Below, piece after piece: positions 28,217 to 41,450 of a DNA stretch of 64,000 nt. The stretch spans positions 6,363,001 through 6,427,000 of the forward strand of contig JAVHKY010000030.1 in NCBI GenBank assembly GCA_035079385.1. Direction: 5' to 3'. Numbering within the stretch: the stretch's first letter is position 1; every line of letters begins with the position of its first letter. The position numbers and the translations under genes are program-made. The notes beneath the pieces are model-generated. The model was not told the origin of the DNA and did no database searches. It saw nothing but the letters and a program-made list of their open reading frames with translations. Origin of the DNA: Aspidiotus rigidus (lineage: Eukaryota; Arthropoda; Insecta; Hemiptera; Diaspididae).

Positions 28217-30968
28217 GCCACAAATCGCTAACCGTTCGAGATAGGTTAAAAATTCAAACGGCGTTGGATCGAAGTCGTCGAGACGCACCCAGAACATCTT
28301 ATTTGAACCATATATTCCACGAACCTTTTTTGAACAATATATTCCATGAACATTTTTTGAACCAAATATTCCATGAATCACATTTTTGGCCACAAATCGC
28401 TAACCGTTCGAGATAGGTTAAAAATTCAAACGGCGTTGGATCGAGGGCGTCGAGACACACCTTGAACACCTTATTTGAACCATATATTCCACGAACCTTT
28501 TTTGAACCAAATATTCCATGAATCACATTTTGCGCCACAAATCGCTAACCGTTCGAGATAGGTTAAAAACTCAAACGGCATTGGATCAAGGGCGTCGAGA
28601 CGCACCTTGAATACCTTATTTGAACCATATATTCCACGAACCTTTTTTGAACCATATATTCCATGAACATATTTTGAACCAAATATTCCATGAATCACAT
28701 TTTTGCCCACAAATCGCTAACCGTTCGAGATAGGTTAAAAATTCAAACGGCGTTGGATCGAAGTCATCGAGACGCACCCTGAACACCTTATTTGAACCAT
28801 ATATTCCACGAACCTTTTTTGAACCATATATTCCATGAACATTTTATGAACCAAATATTCCATGAATCACATTTTTGGCCACAAATCGCTAACCGTTCGA
28901 GATAGGTTAAAAATTCAAACGGCATTGGATCGAGGGCGTCGAGACGCACCTTGAATACCTTATTTGAACCATATATTCCATGAACCTTTTTTGAACCATA
29001 TATTCCATGAACATTTTTTGAACCAAATATTCCATGAATCACATTTTTGGCCACAAATCGCTAACCGTTCGAGATAGGTTAAAAATTCAAACGGCGTTAG
29101 ATCGAGGACGTCGAGACGCACCTTGAACACCTTATTTGAAGCATATGTTCCACGAACCTCTTTTGAACCATATATTCCATGAACATTTTATGAACCAAAT
29201 ATTCCATGAATCACATTTTTCGCCACAAATCGCTAACCGTTCGAGATAGATTAAAAATTCAAACGGCATTGGATCGAGGGCGTCGAGACGCACCTTGAAC
29301 ACCTTATTTGAACTATATATTCCATGAACCTTTTTTGAACCATATATTCCATGAACATTTTTTGAACCAAATATTCCATGAATCACATTTTTGGCCACAA
29401 ATCGCTAACCGTTCGAGATATGTTAAAAATTCAAACGGCATTGGATCAAGGGCGTCGAGACGCACCATGAACACCTTATTTGAACCATATATTCCACGAA
29501 GCTTTTTTGAACCATATATTCCATGAACATTTTTTGAACCAAATATTCCATGAATCACATTTTTGGCCACAAATCGCTAACCGTTCGAGATAGGTTAAAA
29601 ATTCAAACGGCGTTGGATCGAGGGCGTCGAGACACACCTTGAACACCTTATTTGAACCATATATTCCACGAACCTTTTTTGAACCATATATTCCATGAAC
29701 ATTTTTTGAACCAAATATTCCATGAATCACATTTTGCGCCACAAATCGCTAACCGTTCGAGATAGGTTAAAAACTCAAACGGCATTGGATCAAGGGCGTC
29801 GAGACGCACCTTGAACACCTTATTTGAACCATATATTCCACGAACCTTTTTTGAACCATATATTCCATGAACATTTTTTGAACCAAATATTCCATGAATC
29901 ACATTTTTCGCCACAAATCGCTAACCGTTCGAGATAGGGTAAAAACTCAAACGGCATTGGATCAAGGGCGTCGAGACGCACCTTGAACACCTTATTTGAA
30001 CCATATATTCCACGAACCTTTTTCGAACCATATATTCCATGAACATTTTTTGAACCAAATATTCCATGAATCACATTTTTGGCCACAAATCGCTAACCGT
30101 TCGAGATAGGTTAAAAACTCAAACGGCGTTGGATCGAGGTCTTTGAGACGCACCATGAACACCTTATTTGAACCATATATTCCACGAACCTTTTTTGAAC
30201 CATATATTCCATGAACATTTTTTGAACCAAATATTCCATGAATCACATTTTTGGCCACAAATCGCTAACCGTTCGAGATAGATTAAAAATTCAAACGGCA
30301 TTGGATCGAGGGCGTCGAGACGCACCTTGAACACCTTATTTGAACTATATATTCCATGAACCTTTTTTGAACCATATATTCCATGAACATTTTTTGAACC
30401 AAATATTCCATGAATCACATTTTTGGCCACAAATCGCTAACCGTTCGAGATAGGTTAAAAACTCAAACGGCATTGGATCAAGGGCGTCGAGACGAACCTT
30501 GAACACCTTATTTGAACCATATATTCCACGAACCTTTTTTGAACCATATATTCCATGAACATTTTTTGAACCAAATATTCCATGAATCACATTTTTGGCC
30601 ACAAATCGCTAACCGTTCGAGATAGGTTAAAAATTCAAACGGCGTTAGATCGAGGACGTCGAGACGCACCTTGAACACCTTATTTGAAGCATATGTTCCA
30701 CGAACCTCTTTTGAACCATATATTCCATGAACATTTTATGAACCAAATATTCCATGAATCACATTTTTCGCCACAAATCGCTAACCGTTCGAGATAGATT
30801 AAAAATTCAAACGGCATTGGATCGAGGGCGTCGATACGCACCTTGAACACCTTATTTGAACCATATATTCCATGAACCTTTTTTGAACCATATATTCCAT
30901 GAACCTTTTTTGAACCATATATTCCATGAACATTTTTTGAACCAAATATTCCATGAATCACATTTTTG
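28217..30968. repeat. HOR block 9: 16-mer, 2,752 bp
   Basis: The order is i a(145) j k l g e r a b b2 d e f g h. The direct l-g and e-r junctions are not present in the canonical 30-mer and mark deletions. The k monomer here ends in gaatcacatttttggcc, unlike the usual gaatcatatttttcgcc. One 145-bp and one 199-bp monomer cancel in length. Confidence 0.87.
28389..28533. repeat. 145-bp a monomer, second copy
   Basis: It has the same deletion as 21,826-21,970, 6,563 bases to the right. Confidence 0.93.
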
Positions 30969-32688
30969 GCCACAAATCGCTAACCGTTCGAGATAGGTTA
31001 AAAATTCAAACGGCGTTGGATCGAAGTCGTCGAGACGCACCCAGAACATCTTATTTGAACCATATATTCCACGAACCTTTTTTGAACAATATATTCCATG
31101 AACATTTTTTGAACCAAATATTCCATGAATCACATTTTTGGCCACAAATCGCTAACCGTTCGAGATAGGTTAAAAATTCAAACGGCGTTGGATCGAGGGC
31201 GTCGAGACACACCTTGAACACCTTATTTGAACCATATATTCCACGAACCTTTTTTGAACCAAATATTCCATGAATCACATTTTGCGCCACAAATCGCTAA
31301 CCGTTCGAGATAGGTTAAAAACTCAAACGGCATTGGATCAAGGGCGTCGAGACGCACCTTGAATACCTTATTTGAACCATATATTCCACGAACCTTTTTT
31401 GAACCATATATTCCATGAACATATTTTGAACCAAATATTCCATGAATCACATTTTTGCCCACAAATCGCTAACCGTTCGAGATAGGTTAAAAATTCAAAC
31501 GGCGTTGGATCGAAGTCATCGAGACGCACCCTGAACACCTTATTTGAACCATATATTCCACGAACCTTTTTTGAACCATATATTCCATGAACATTTTATG
31601 AACCAAATATTCCATGAATCACATTTTTGGCCACAAATCGCTAACCGTTCGAGATAGGTTAAAAATTCAAACGGCATTGGATCGAGGGCGTCGAGACGCA
31701 CCTTGAATACCTTATTTGAACCATATATTCCATGAACCTTTTTTGAACCATATATTCCATGAACATTTTTTGAACCAAATATTCCATGAATCACATTTTT
31801 GGCCACAAATCGCTAACCGTTCGAGATAGGTTAAAAATTCAAACGGCGTTAGATCGAGGACGTCGAGACGCACCTTGAACACCTTATTTGAAGCATATGT
31901 TCCACGAACCTCTTTTGAACCATATATTCCATGAACATTTTATGAACCAAATATTCCATGAATCACATTTTTCGCCACAAATCGCTAACCGTTCGAGATA
32001 GATTAAAAATTCAAACGGCATTGGATCGAGGGCGTCGAGACGCACCTTGAACACCTTATTTGAACTATATATTCCATGAACCTTTTTTGAACCATATATT
32101 CCATGAACATTTTTTGAACCAAATATTCCATGAATCACATTTTTGGCCACAAATCGCTAACCGTTCGAGATAGGTTAAAAACTCAAACGGCATTGGATCA
32201 AGGGCGTCGAGACGAACCTTGAACACCTTATTTGAACCATATATTCCACGAACCTTTTTTGAACCATATATTCCATGAACATTTTTTGAACCAAATATTC
32301 CATGAATCACATTTTTGGCCACAAATCGCTAACCGTTCGAGATAGGTTAAAAATTCAAACGGCGTTAGATCGAGGACGTCGAGACGCACCTTGAACACCT
32401 TATTTGAAGCATATGTTCCACGAACCTCTTTTGAACCATATATTCCATGAACATTTTATGAACCAAATATTCCATGAATCACATTTTTCGCCACAAATCG
32501 CTAACCGTTCGAGATAGATTAAAAATTCAAACGGCATTGGATCGAGGGCGTCGATACGCACCTTGAACACCTTATTTGAACCATATATTCCATGAACCTT
32601 TTTTGAACCATATATTCCATGAACCTTTTTTGAACCATATATTCCATGAACATTTTTTGAACCAAATATTCCATGAATCACATTTTTG
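30969..32688. repeat. HOR block 10: 10-mer, 1,720 bp
   Basis: The order is i a(145) j k l g e f g h. It shares the unusual l-g junction and the altered k with block 9 at an offset of 2,752 bases, then continues e f instead of e r. It is the last of the consecutive h-terminated blocks. The next h monomer is almost 12 kb further right. Confidence 0.87.
31141..31285. repeat. 145-bp a monomer, third copy
   Basis: It has the same deletion as 28,389-28,533, 2,752 bases to the right. Confidence 0.93.
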
Positions 32689-34408
32689 GCCACAAATCGC
32701 TAACCGTTCGAGATAGGTTAAAAATTCAAACGGCGTTGGATCGAAGTCGTCGAGACGCACCCAGAACATCTTATTTGAACCATATATTCCACGAACCTTT
32801 TTTGAACAATATATTCCATGAACATTTTTTGAACCAAATATTCCATGAATCACATTTTTGGCCACAAATCGCTAACCGTTCGAGATATGTTAAAAATTCA
32901 AACGGCATTGGATCAAGGGCGTCGAGACGCACCATGAACACCTTATTTGAACCATATATTCCACGAAGCTTTTTTGAACCATATATTCCATGAACATTTT
33001 TTGAACCAAATATTCCATGAATCACATTTTGCGCCACAAATCGCTAACCGTTCGAGATAGGTTGAAAACTCAAACGGCATTGGATCAAGGGCGTCGAGAC
33101 GCACCTTGAATACCTTATTTGAACCATATATTCCACGAACCTTTTTTGAACCATATATTCCATGAACATATTTTGAACCAAATATTCCATGAATCACATT
33201 TTTGCCCACAAATCGCTAACCGTTCGAGATAGGTTAAAAATTCAAACGGCGTTGGATCGAAGTCATCGAGACGCACCCTGAACACCTTATTTGAACCATA
33301 TATTCCACGAACCTTTTTTGAACCATATATTCCATGAACATTTTATGAACCAAATATTCCATGAATCATATTTTTCGCCACAAATCGCTAACCGTTCGAG
33401 ATAGGTTAAAAATTCAAACGGCATTGGATCGAGGGCGTCGAGACGCACCTTGAATACCTTATTTGAACCATATATTCCATGAACCTTTTTTGAACCATAT
33501 ATTCCATGAACATTTTTTGAACCAAATATTCCATGAATCACATTTTTGGCCACAAATCGCTAACCGTTCGAGATAGGTTAAAAATTCAAACGGCGTTGGA
33601 TCGAGGGCGTCGAGACACACCTTGAACACCTTATTTGAACCATATATTCCACGAACCTTTTTTGAACCATATATTCCATGAACATTTTTTGAACCAAATA
33701 TTCCATGAATCACATTTTGCGCCACAAATCGCTAACCGTTCGAGATAGGTTAAAAACTCAAACGGCATTGGATCAAGGGCGTCGAGACGCACCTTGAATA
33801 CCTTATTTGAACCATATATTCCACGAACCTTTTTTGAACCATATATTCCATGAACATATTTTGAACCAAATATTCCATGAATCACATTTTTGCCCACAAA
33901 TCGCTAACCGTTCGAGATAGGTTAAAAATTCAAACGGCGTTGGATCGAAGTCATCGAGACGCACCCTGAACACCTTATTTGAACCATATATTCCACGAAC
34001 CTTTTTTGAACCATATATTCCATGAACATTTTATGAACCAAATATTCCATGAATCATATTTTTCGCCACAAATCGCTAACCGTTCGAGATAGGTTAAAAA
34101 TTCAAACGGCATTGGATCGAGGGCGTCGAGACGCACCTTGAATACCTTATTTGAACCATATATTCCATGAACCTTTTTTGAACCATATATTCCATGAACA
34201 TTTTTTGAACCAAATATTCCATGAATCACATTTTTGGCCACAAATCGCTAACCGTTCGAGATAGGTTAAAAATTCAAACGGCGTTGGATCGAGGGCGTCG
34301 AGACACACCTTGAACACCTTATTTGAACCATATATTCCACGAACCTTTTTTGAACCATATATTCCATGAACATTTTTTGAACCAAATATTCCATGAATCA
34401 CATTTTTG
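32689..34408. repeat. Transition segment (10 monomers): i r j k l a j k l a
   Basis: The first i joins directly to r, a junction not seen elsewhere in the window. The r joins to a j monomer (33,033-33,204) whose head has gttgaaaactc. Two j k l a quartets of 688 bp follow in tandem, as in block 2. This segment separates the h-terminated HORs on the left from the m-started units on the right. Confidence 0.85.
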
Positions 34409-36870
34409 GCCACAAATCGCTAACCGTTCGAGATAGGTTGAAAATTCAAACGGCGATGCATCGAGGGAGTCCAGACGCACCTTGAACACCTTATTTGAAC
34501 CATATATTCCACGAACCTCTTTTGAACCATATATTCCATGAACATTTTTTGAACCAAATATTCCATGAATCACATTTTTGGCCACAAATCGCTAACCGTT
34601 CGAGATGGGTTAAAATCTCAAACGGCATTGGATCAAGGGCGTCGAGACGAACCTTGAACACCTTATTTGAACCATATATTCCACGAACCTTTTTTGAACC
34701 ATATATTCCATGAACATTTTTTGAACCAAATATTCCATGAATCACATTTTTGGCCACAAATCGCTAACCGTTCGAGATAGGTTAAGAACTCAAACGGCGT
34801 TGGATCGAGGTCTTTGAGACGCACCATGAACACCTTATTTGAACCATATATTCCACGAACCTTTTTTGAACCATGTATTCCATGAACATTTTTTGAACCA
34901 AATATTCCATGAATCACATTTTTCGCCACAAATCGCTAACCGTTCGAGATAGATTAAAAATTCAAACGGCATTGGATCGAGGGCGTCGAGACGCACCTTG
35001 AACACCTTATTTGAACCATATATTCCACGAACCTTTTTTGAACCATATATTCCATGAACATTTTATGAACCAAATATTCCATGAATCACATTTTTCGCCA
35101 CAAATCGCTAACCGTTCGAGATAGATTAAAAATTCAAACGGCATTGGATCGAGGGCGTCGAGACGCACCTTGAACACCTTATTTGAACCATATATTCCAT
35201 GAACCTTTTTTGAACCATATATTCCATGAACCTTTTTTGAACCATATATTCCATGAACATTTTTTGAACCAAATATTCCATGAATCACATTTTTGGCCAC
35301 AAATCGCTAACCGTTCGAGATAGGTTAAAAATTCAAACGGCGTTGGATCGAGGGCGTCGAGACACACCTTGAACACCTTATTTGAACCATATATTCCACG
35401 AACCTTTTTTGAACCATATATTCCATGAACATTTTTTGAACCAAATATTCCATGAATCACATTTTGGGCCACAAATCGCTAACCGTTCGAGATAGGTTAA
35501 AAACTCAAACGGCATTGGATCAAGGGCGTCGAGACGCACCTTGAACACCTTATTTCAACCATATATTCCACGAACCTTTTTTGAACCATATATTCCATGA
35601 ACATTTTTTGAACCAAATATTCCATGAATCACATTTTTCGCCACAAATCGCTAACCGTTCGAGATAGGTTAAAAATTCAAACGGCGTTGGATCGAAGTCG
35701 TCGAGACGCACCCAGAACATCTTATTTGAACCATATATTCCACGAACCTTTTTTGAACAATATATTCCATGAACATTTTTTGAACCAAATATTCCATGAA
35801 TCACATTTTTCGCCACAAATCGCTAACCGTTCGAGATAGATTAAAAATTCAAACGGCATTGGATCGAGGGCGTCGAGACGCACCTTGAACACCTTATTTG
35901 AACCATATATTCCATGAACCTTTTTTGAACCATATATTCCATGAACCTTTTTTGAACCATATATTCCATGAACATTTTTTGAACCAAATATTCCATGAAT
36001 CACATTTTTGGCCACAAATCGCTAACCGTTCGAGATAGGTTAAAAATTCAAACGGCGTTGGATCGAGGGCGTCGAGACACACCTTGAGCACCTTATTTGA
36101 ACCATATATTCCACGAACCTTTTTTGAACCATATATTCCATGAACATTTTTTGAACCAAATATTCCATGAATCACATTTTGCGCCACAAATCGCTAACCG
36201 TTCGAGATAGGTTAAAAACTCAAACGGCATTGGATCAAGGGCGTCGAGACGCACCTTGAACACCTTATTTGAACCATATATTCCATGAACCTTTTTTGAA
36301 CCATATATTCCATGAACATTTTTTGAACCAAATATTCCATGAATCACATTTTTGGCCACAAATCGCTAACCGTTCGAGATAGGTTAAAAATTCAAACGGC
36401 GTTGGATCGAGGGCGTCGAGACACACCTTGAACACCTTATTTGAACCATATATTCCACGAACCTTGTTTGAACCATATATTCCATGAACATTTTATGAAC
36501 CAAATATTCCATGAATCATATTTTTCGCCACAAATCGCTAACCGTTCGAGATAGGTTAAAAATTCAAACGGCATTGGATCGAGGGCGTCGAGACGCACCT
36601 TGAATACCTTATTTGAACCATATATTCCATGAACCTTTTTTGAACCATATATTCCATGAACATTTTTTGAACCAAATATTCCATGAATCACATTTTTGGC
36701 CACAAATCGCTAACCGTTCGAGATAGGTTAAAAATTCAAACGGCGTTGGATCGAGGGCGTCGAGACACACCTTGAACACCTTATTTGAACCATATATTCC
36801 ACGAACCTTTTTTGAACCATATATTCCATGAACATTTTTTGAACCAAATATTCCATGAATCACATTTTTG
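34409..36870. repeat. HOR unit A1: 14-mer, 2,462 bp
   Basis: The order is m n o pk p4 a b i p4 a b (a/k hybrid) l a. The b monomer carries the marker tatttcaacc (G-to-C at 35,556), which is shared with the next units. The a monomer before it ends in ttttgggcc where the usual form is ttttgcgcc. The a/k hybrid at 36,355-36,526 also has accttgtttgaacc. It is repeated at an offset of 2,462 bases in the next unit. Confidence 0.9.
36355..36526. repeat. Hybrid monomer a/k
   Basis: An a head (gagacacacc, cttgaac) continues into a k tail (ttttatgaacc, gaatcatattt). It also carries accttgtttgaacc, which appears in a normal a monomer at 38,817-38,988 but nowhere else. Confidence 0.82.
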
Positions 36871-38988
36871 GCCACAAATCGCTAACCGTTCGAGATAGGT
36901 TGAAAATTCAAACGGCGATGCATCGAGGGAGTCCAGACGCACCTTGAACACCTTATTTGAACCATATATTCCACGAACCTCTTTTGAACCATATATTCCA
37001 TGAACATTTTTTGAACCAAATATTCCATGAATCACATTTTTGGCCACAAATCGCTAACCGTTCGAGATGGGTTAAAATCTCAAACGGCATTGGATCAAGG
37101 GCGTCGAGACGAACCTTGAACACCTTATTTGAACCATATATTCCACGAACCTTTTTTGAACCATATATTCCATGAACATTTTTTGAACCAAATATTCCAT
37201 GAATCACATTTTTGGCCACAAATCGCTAACCGTTCGAGATAGGTTAAGAACTCAAACGGCGTTGGATCGAGGTCTTTGAGACGCACCATGAACACCTTAT
37301 TTGAACCATATATTCCACGAACCTTTTTTGAACCATGTATTCCATGAACATTTTTTGAACCAAATATTCCATGAATCACATTTTTCGCCACAAATCGCTA
37401 ACCGTTCGAGATAGATTAAAAATTCAAACGGCATTGGATCGAGGGCGTCGAGACGCACCTTGAACACCTTATTTGAACCATATATTCCACGAACCTTTTT
37501 TGAACCATATATTCCATGAACATTTTATGAACCAAATATTCCATGAATCACATTTTTCGCCACAAATCGCTAACCGTTCGAGATAGATTAAAAATTCAAA
37601 CGGCATTGCATCGAGGGCGTCGAGACGCACCTTGAACACCTTATTTGAACCATATATTCCATGAACCTTTTTTGAACCATATATTCCATGAACCTTTTTT
37701 GAACCATATATTCCATGAACATTTTTTGAACCAAATATTCCATGAATCACATTTTTGGCCACAAATCGCTAACCGTTCGAGATAGGTTAAAAATTCAAAC
37801 GGCGTTGGATCGAGGGCGTCGAGACACACCTTGAACACCTTATTTGAACCATATATTCCACGAACCTTTTTTGAACCATATATTCCATGAACATTTTTTG
37901 AACCAAATATTCCATGAATCACATTTTGGGCCACAAATCGCTAACCGTTCGAGATAGGTTAAAAACTCAAACGGCATTGGATCAAGGGCGTCGAGACGCA
38001 CCTTGAACACCTTATTTCAACCATATATTCCACGAACCTTTTTTGAACCATATATTCCATGAACATTTTTTGAACCAAATATTCCATGAATCACATTTTT
38101 CGCCACAAATCGCTAACCGTTCGAGATAGGTTAAAAATTCAAACGGCGTTGGATCGAAGTCGTCGAGACGCACCCAGAACATCTTATTTGAACCATATAT
38201 TCCACGAACCTTTTTTGAACAATATATTCCATGAACATTTTTTGAACCAAATATTCCATGAATCACATTTTTCGCCACAAATCGCTAACCGTTCGAGATA
38301 GATTAAAAATTCAAACGGCATTGGATCGAGGGCGTCGAGACGCACCTTGAACACCTTATTTGAACCATATATTCCATGAACCTTTTTTGAACCATATATT
38401 CCATGAACCTTTTTTGAACCATATATTCCATGAACATTTTTTGAACCAAATATTCCATGAATCACATTTTTGGCCACAAATCGCTAACCGTTCGAGATAG
38501 GTTAAAAATTCAAACGGCGTTGGATCGAGGGCGTCGAGACACACCTTGAGCACCTTATTTGAACCATATATTCCACGAACCTTTTTTGAACCATATATTC
38601 CATGAACATTTTTTGAACCAAATATTCCATGAATCACATTTTGCGCCACAAATCGCTAACCGTTCGAGATAGGTTAAAAACTCAAACGGCATTGGATCAA
38701 GGGCGTCGAGACGCACCTTGAACACCTTATTTGAACCATATATTCCATGAACCTTTTTTGAACCATATATTCCATGAACATTTTTTGAACCAAATATTCC
38801 ATGAATCACATTTTTGGCCACAAATCGCTAACCGTTCGAGATAGGTTAAAAATTCAAACGGCGTTGGATCGAGGGCGTCGAGACACACCTTGAACACCTT
38901 ATTTGAACCATATATTCCACGAACCTTGTTTGAACCATATATTCCATGAACATTTTTTGAACCAAATATTCCATGAATCACATTTTTG
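36871..38988. repeat. HOR unit A2: 12-mer, 2,118 bp
   Basis: The order is m n o pk p4 a b i p4 a b a. It aligns with A1 at 2,462 bases and shares tatttcaacc (38,018), ttttgggcc and accttgtttgaacc. It is two monomers shorter because the k tail and l are missing after the last b. The final a still has the ttgttt variant of the A1 hybrid, so A2 arose from A1 or its parent by deletion. Confidence 0.9.
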
Positions 38989-41450
38989 GCCACAAATCGC
39001 TAACCGTTCGAGATAGGTTGAAAATTCAAACGGCGATGCATCGAGGGAGTCCAGACGCACCTTGAACACCTTATTTGAACCATATATTCCACGAACCTCT
39101 TTTGAACCATATATTCCATGAACATTTTTTGAACCAAATATTCCATGAATCACATTTTTGGCCACAAATCGCTAACCGTTCGAGATGGGTTAAAATCTCA
39201 AACGGCATTGGATCAAGGGCGTCGAGACGAACCTTGAACACCTTATTTGAACCCTATATTCCACGAACCTTTTTTGAACCATATATTCCATGAACATTTT
39301 TTGAACCAAATATTCCATGAATCACATTTTTGGCCACAAATCGCTAACCGTTCGAGATAGGTTAAGAACTCAAACGGCGTTGGATCGAGGTCTTTGAGAC
39401 GCACCATGAACACCTTATTTGAACCATATATTCCACGAACCTTTTTTGAACCATGTATTCCATGAACATTTTTTGAACCAAATATTCCATGAATCACATT
39501 TTTCGCCACAAATCGCTAACCGTTCGAGATAGATTAAAAATTCAAACGGCATTGGATCGAGGGCGTCGAGACGCACCTTGAACACCTTATTTGAACCATA
39601 TATTCCACGAACCTTTTTTGAACCATATATTCCATGAACATTTTATGAACCAAATATTCCATGAATCACATTTTTCGCCACAAATCGCTAACCGTTCGAG
39701 ATAGATTAAAAATTCAAACGGCATTGGATCGAGGGCGTCGAGACGCACCTTGAACACCTTATTTGAACCATATATTCCATGAACCTTTTTTGAACCATAT
39801 ATTCCATGAACCTTTTTTGAACCATATATTCCATGAACATTTTTTGAACCAAATATTCCATGAATCACATTTTTGGCCACAAATCGCTAACCGTTCGAGA
39901 TAGGTTAAAAATTCAAACGGCGTTGGATCGAGGGCGTCGAGACACACCTTGAACACCTTATTTGAACCATATATTCCACGAACCTTTTTTGAACCATATA
40001 TTCCATGAACATTTTTTGAACCAAATATTCCATGAATCACATTTTGCGCCACAAATCGCTAACCGTTCGAGATAGGTTAAAAACTCAAACGGCATTGGAT
40101 CAAGGGCGTCGAGACGCACCTTGAACACCTTATTTCAACCATATATTCCACGAACCTTTTTTGAACCATATATTCCATGAACATTTTTTGAACCAAATAT
40201 TCCATGAATCACATTTTTCGCCACAAATCGCTAACCGTTCGAGATAGGTTAAAAATTCAAACGGCGTTGGATCGAAGTCGTCGAGACGCACCCAGAACAT
40301 CTTATTTGAACCATATATTCCACGAACCTTTTTTGAACAATATATTCCATGAACATTTTTTGAACCAAATATTCCATGAATCACATTTTTCGCCACAAAT
40401 CGCTAACCGTTCGAGATAGATTAAAAATTCAAACGGCATTGGATCGAGGGCGTCGAGACGCACCTTGAACACCTTATTTGAACCATATATTCCATGAACC
40501 TTTTTTGAACCATATATTCCATGAACCTTTTTTGAACCATATATTCCATGAACATTTTTTGAACCAAATATTCCATGAATCACATTTTTGGCCACAAATC
40601 GCTAACCGTTCGAGATAGGTTAAAAATTCAAACGGCGTTGGATCGAGGGCGTCGAGACACACCTTGAGCACCTTATTTGAACCATATATTCCACGAACCT
40701 TTTTTGAACCATATATTCCATGAACATTTTTTGAACCAAATATTCCATGAATCACATTTTGCGCCACAAATCGCTAACCGTTCGAGATAGGTTAAAAACT
40801 CAAACGGCATTGGATCAAGGGCGTCGAGACGCACCTTGAACACCTTATTTGAACCATATATTCCACGAACCTTTTTTGAACCATATATTCCATGAACATA
40901 TTTTGAACCAAATATTCCATGAATCACATTTTTGCCCACAAATCGCTAACCGTTCGAGATAGGTTAAAAATTCAAACGGCGTTGGATCGAAGTCATCGAG
41001 ACGCACCCTGAACACCTTATTTGAACCATATATTCCACGAACCTTTTTTGAACCATATATTCCATGAACATTTTATGAACCAAATATTCCATGAATCATA
41101 TTTTTCGCCACAAATCGCTAACCGTTCGAGATAGGTTAAAAATTCAAACGGCATTGGATCGAGGGCGTCGAGACGCACCTTGAATACCTTATTTGAACCA
41201 TATATTCCATGAACCTTTTTTGAACCATATATTCCATGAACATTTTTTGAACCAAATATTCCATGAATCACATTTTTGGCCACAAATCGCTAACCGTTCG
41301 AGATAGGTTAAAAATTCAAACGGCGTTGGATCGAGGGCGTCGAGACACACCTTGAACACCTTATTTGAACCATATATTCCACGAACCTTTTTTGAACCAT
41401 ATATTCCATGAACATTTTTTGAACCAAATATTCCATGAATCACATTTTTG
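38989..41450. repeat. HOR unit A3: 14-mer, 2,462 bp
   Basis: The order is m n o pk p4 a b i p4 a (b/j hybrid) k l a. It shares tatttcaacc (40,136) with A1 and A2, but its preceding a ends in the normal ttttgcgcc. The b/j hybrid at 40,763-40,934 has gaacacc with a gaacatatttt tail. The n monomer has a private accctatatt near 39,254. Confidence 0.88.
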
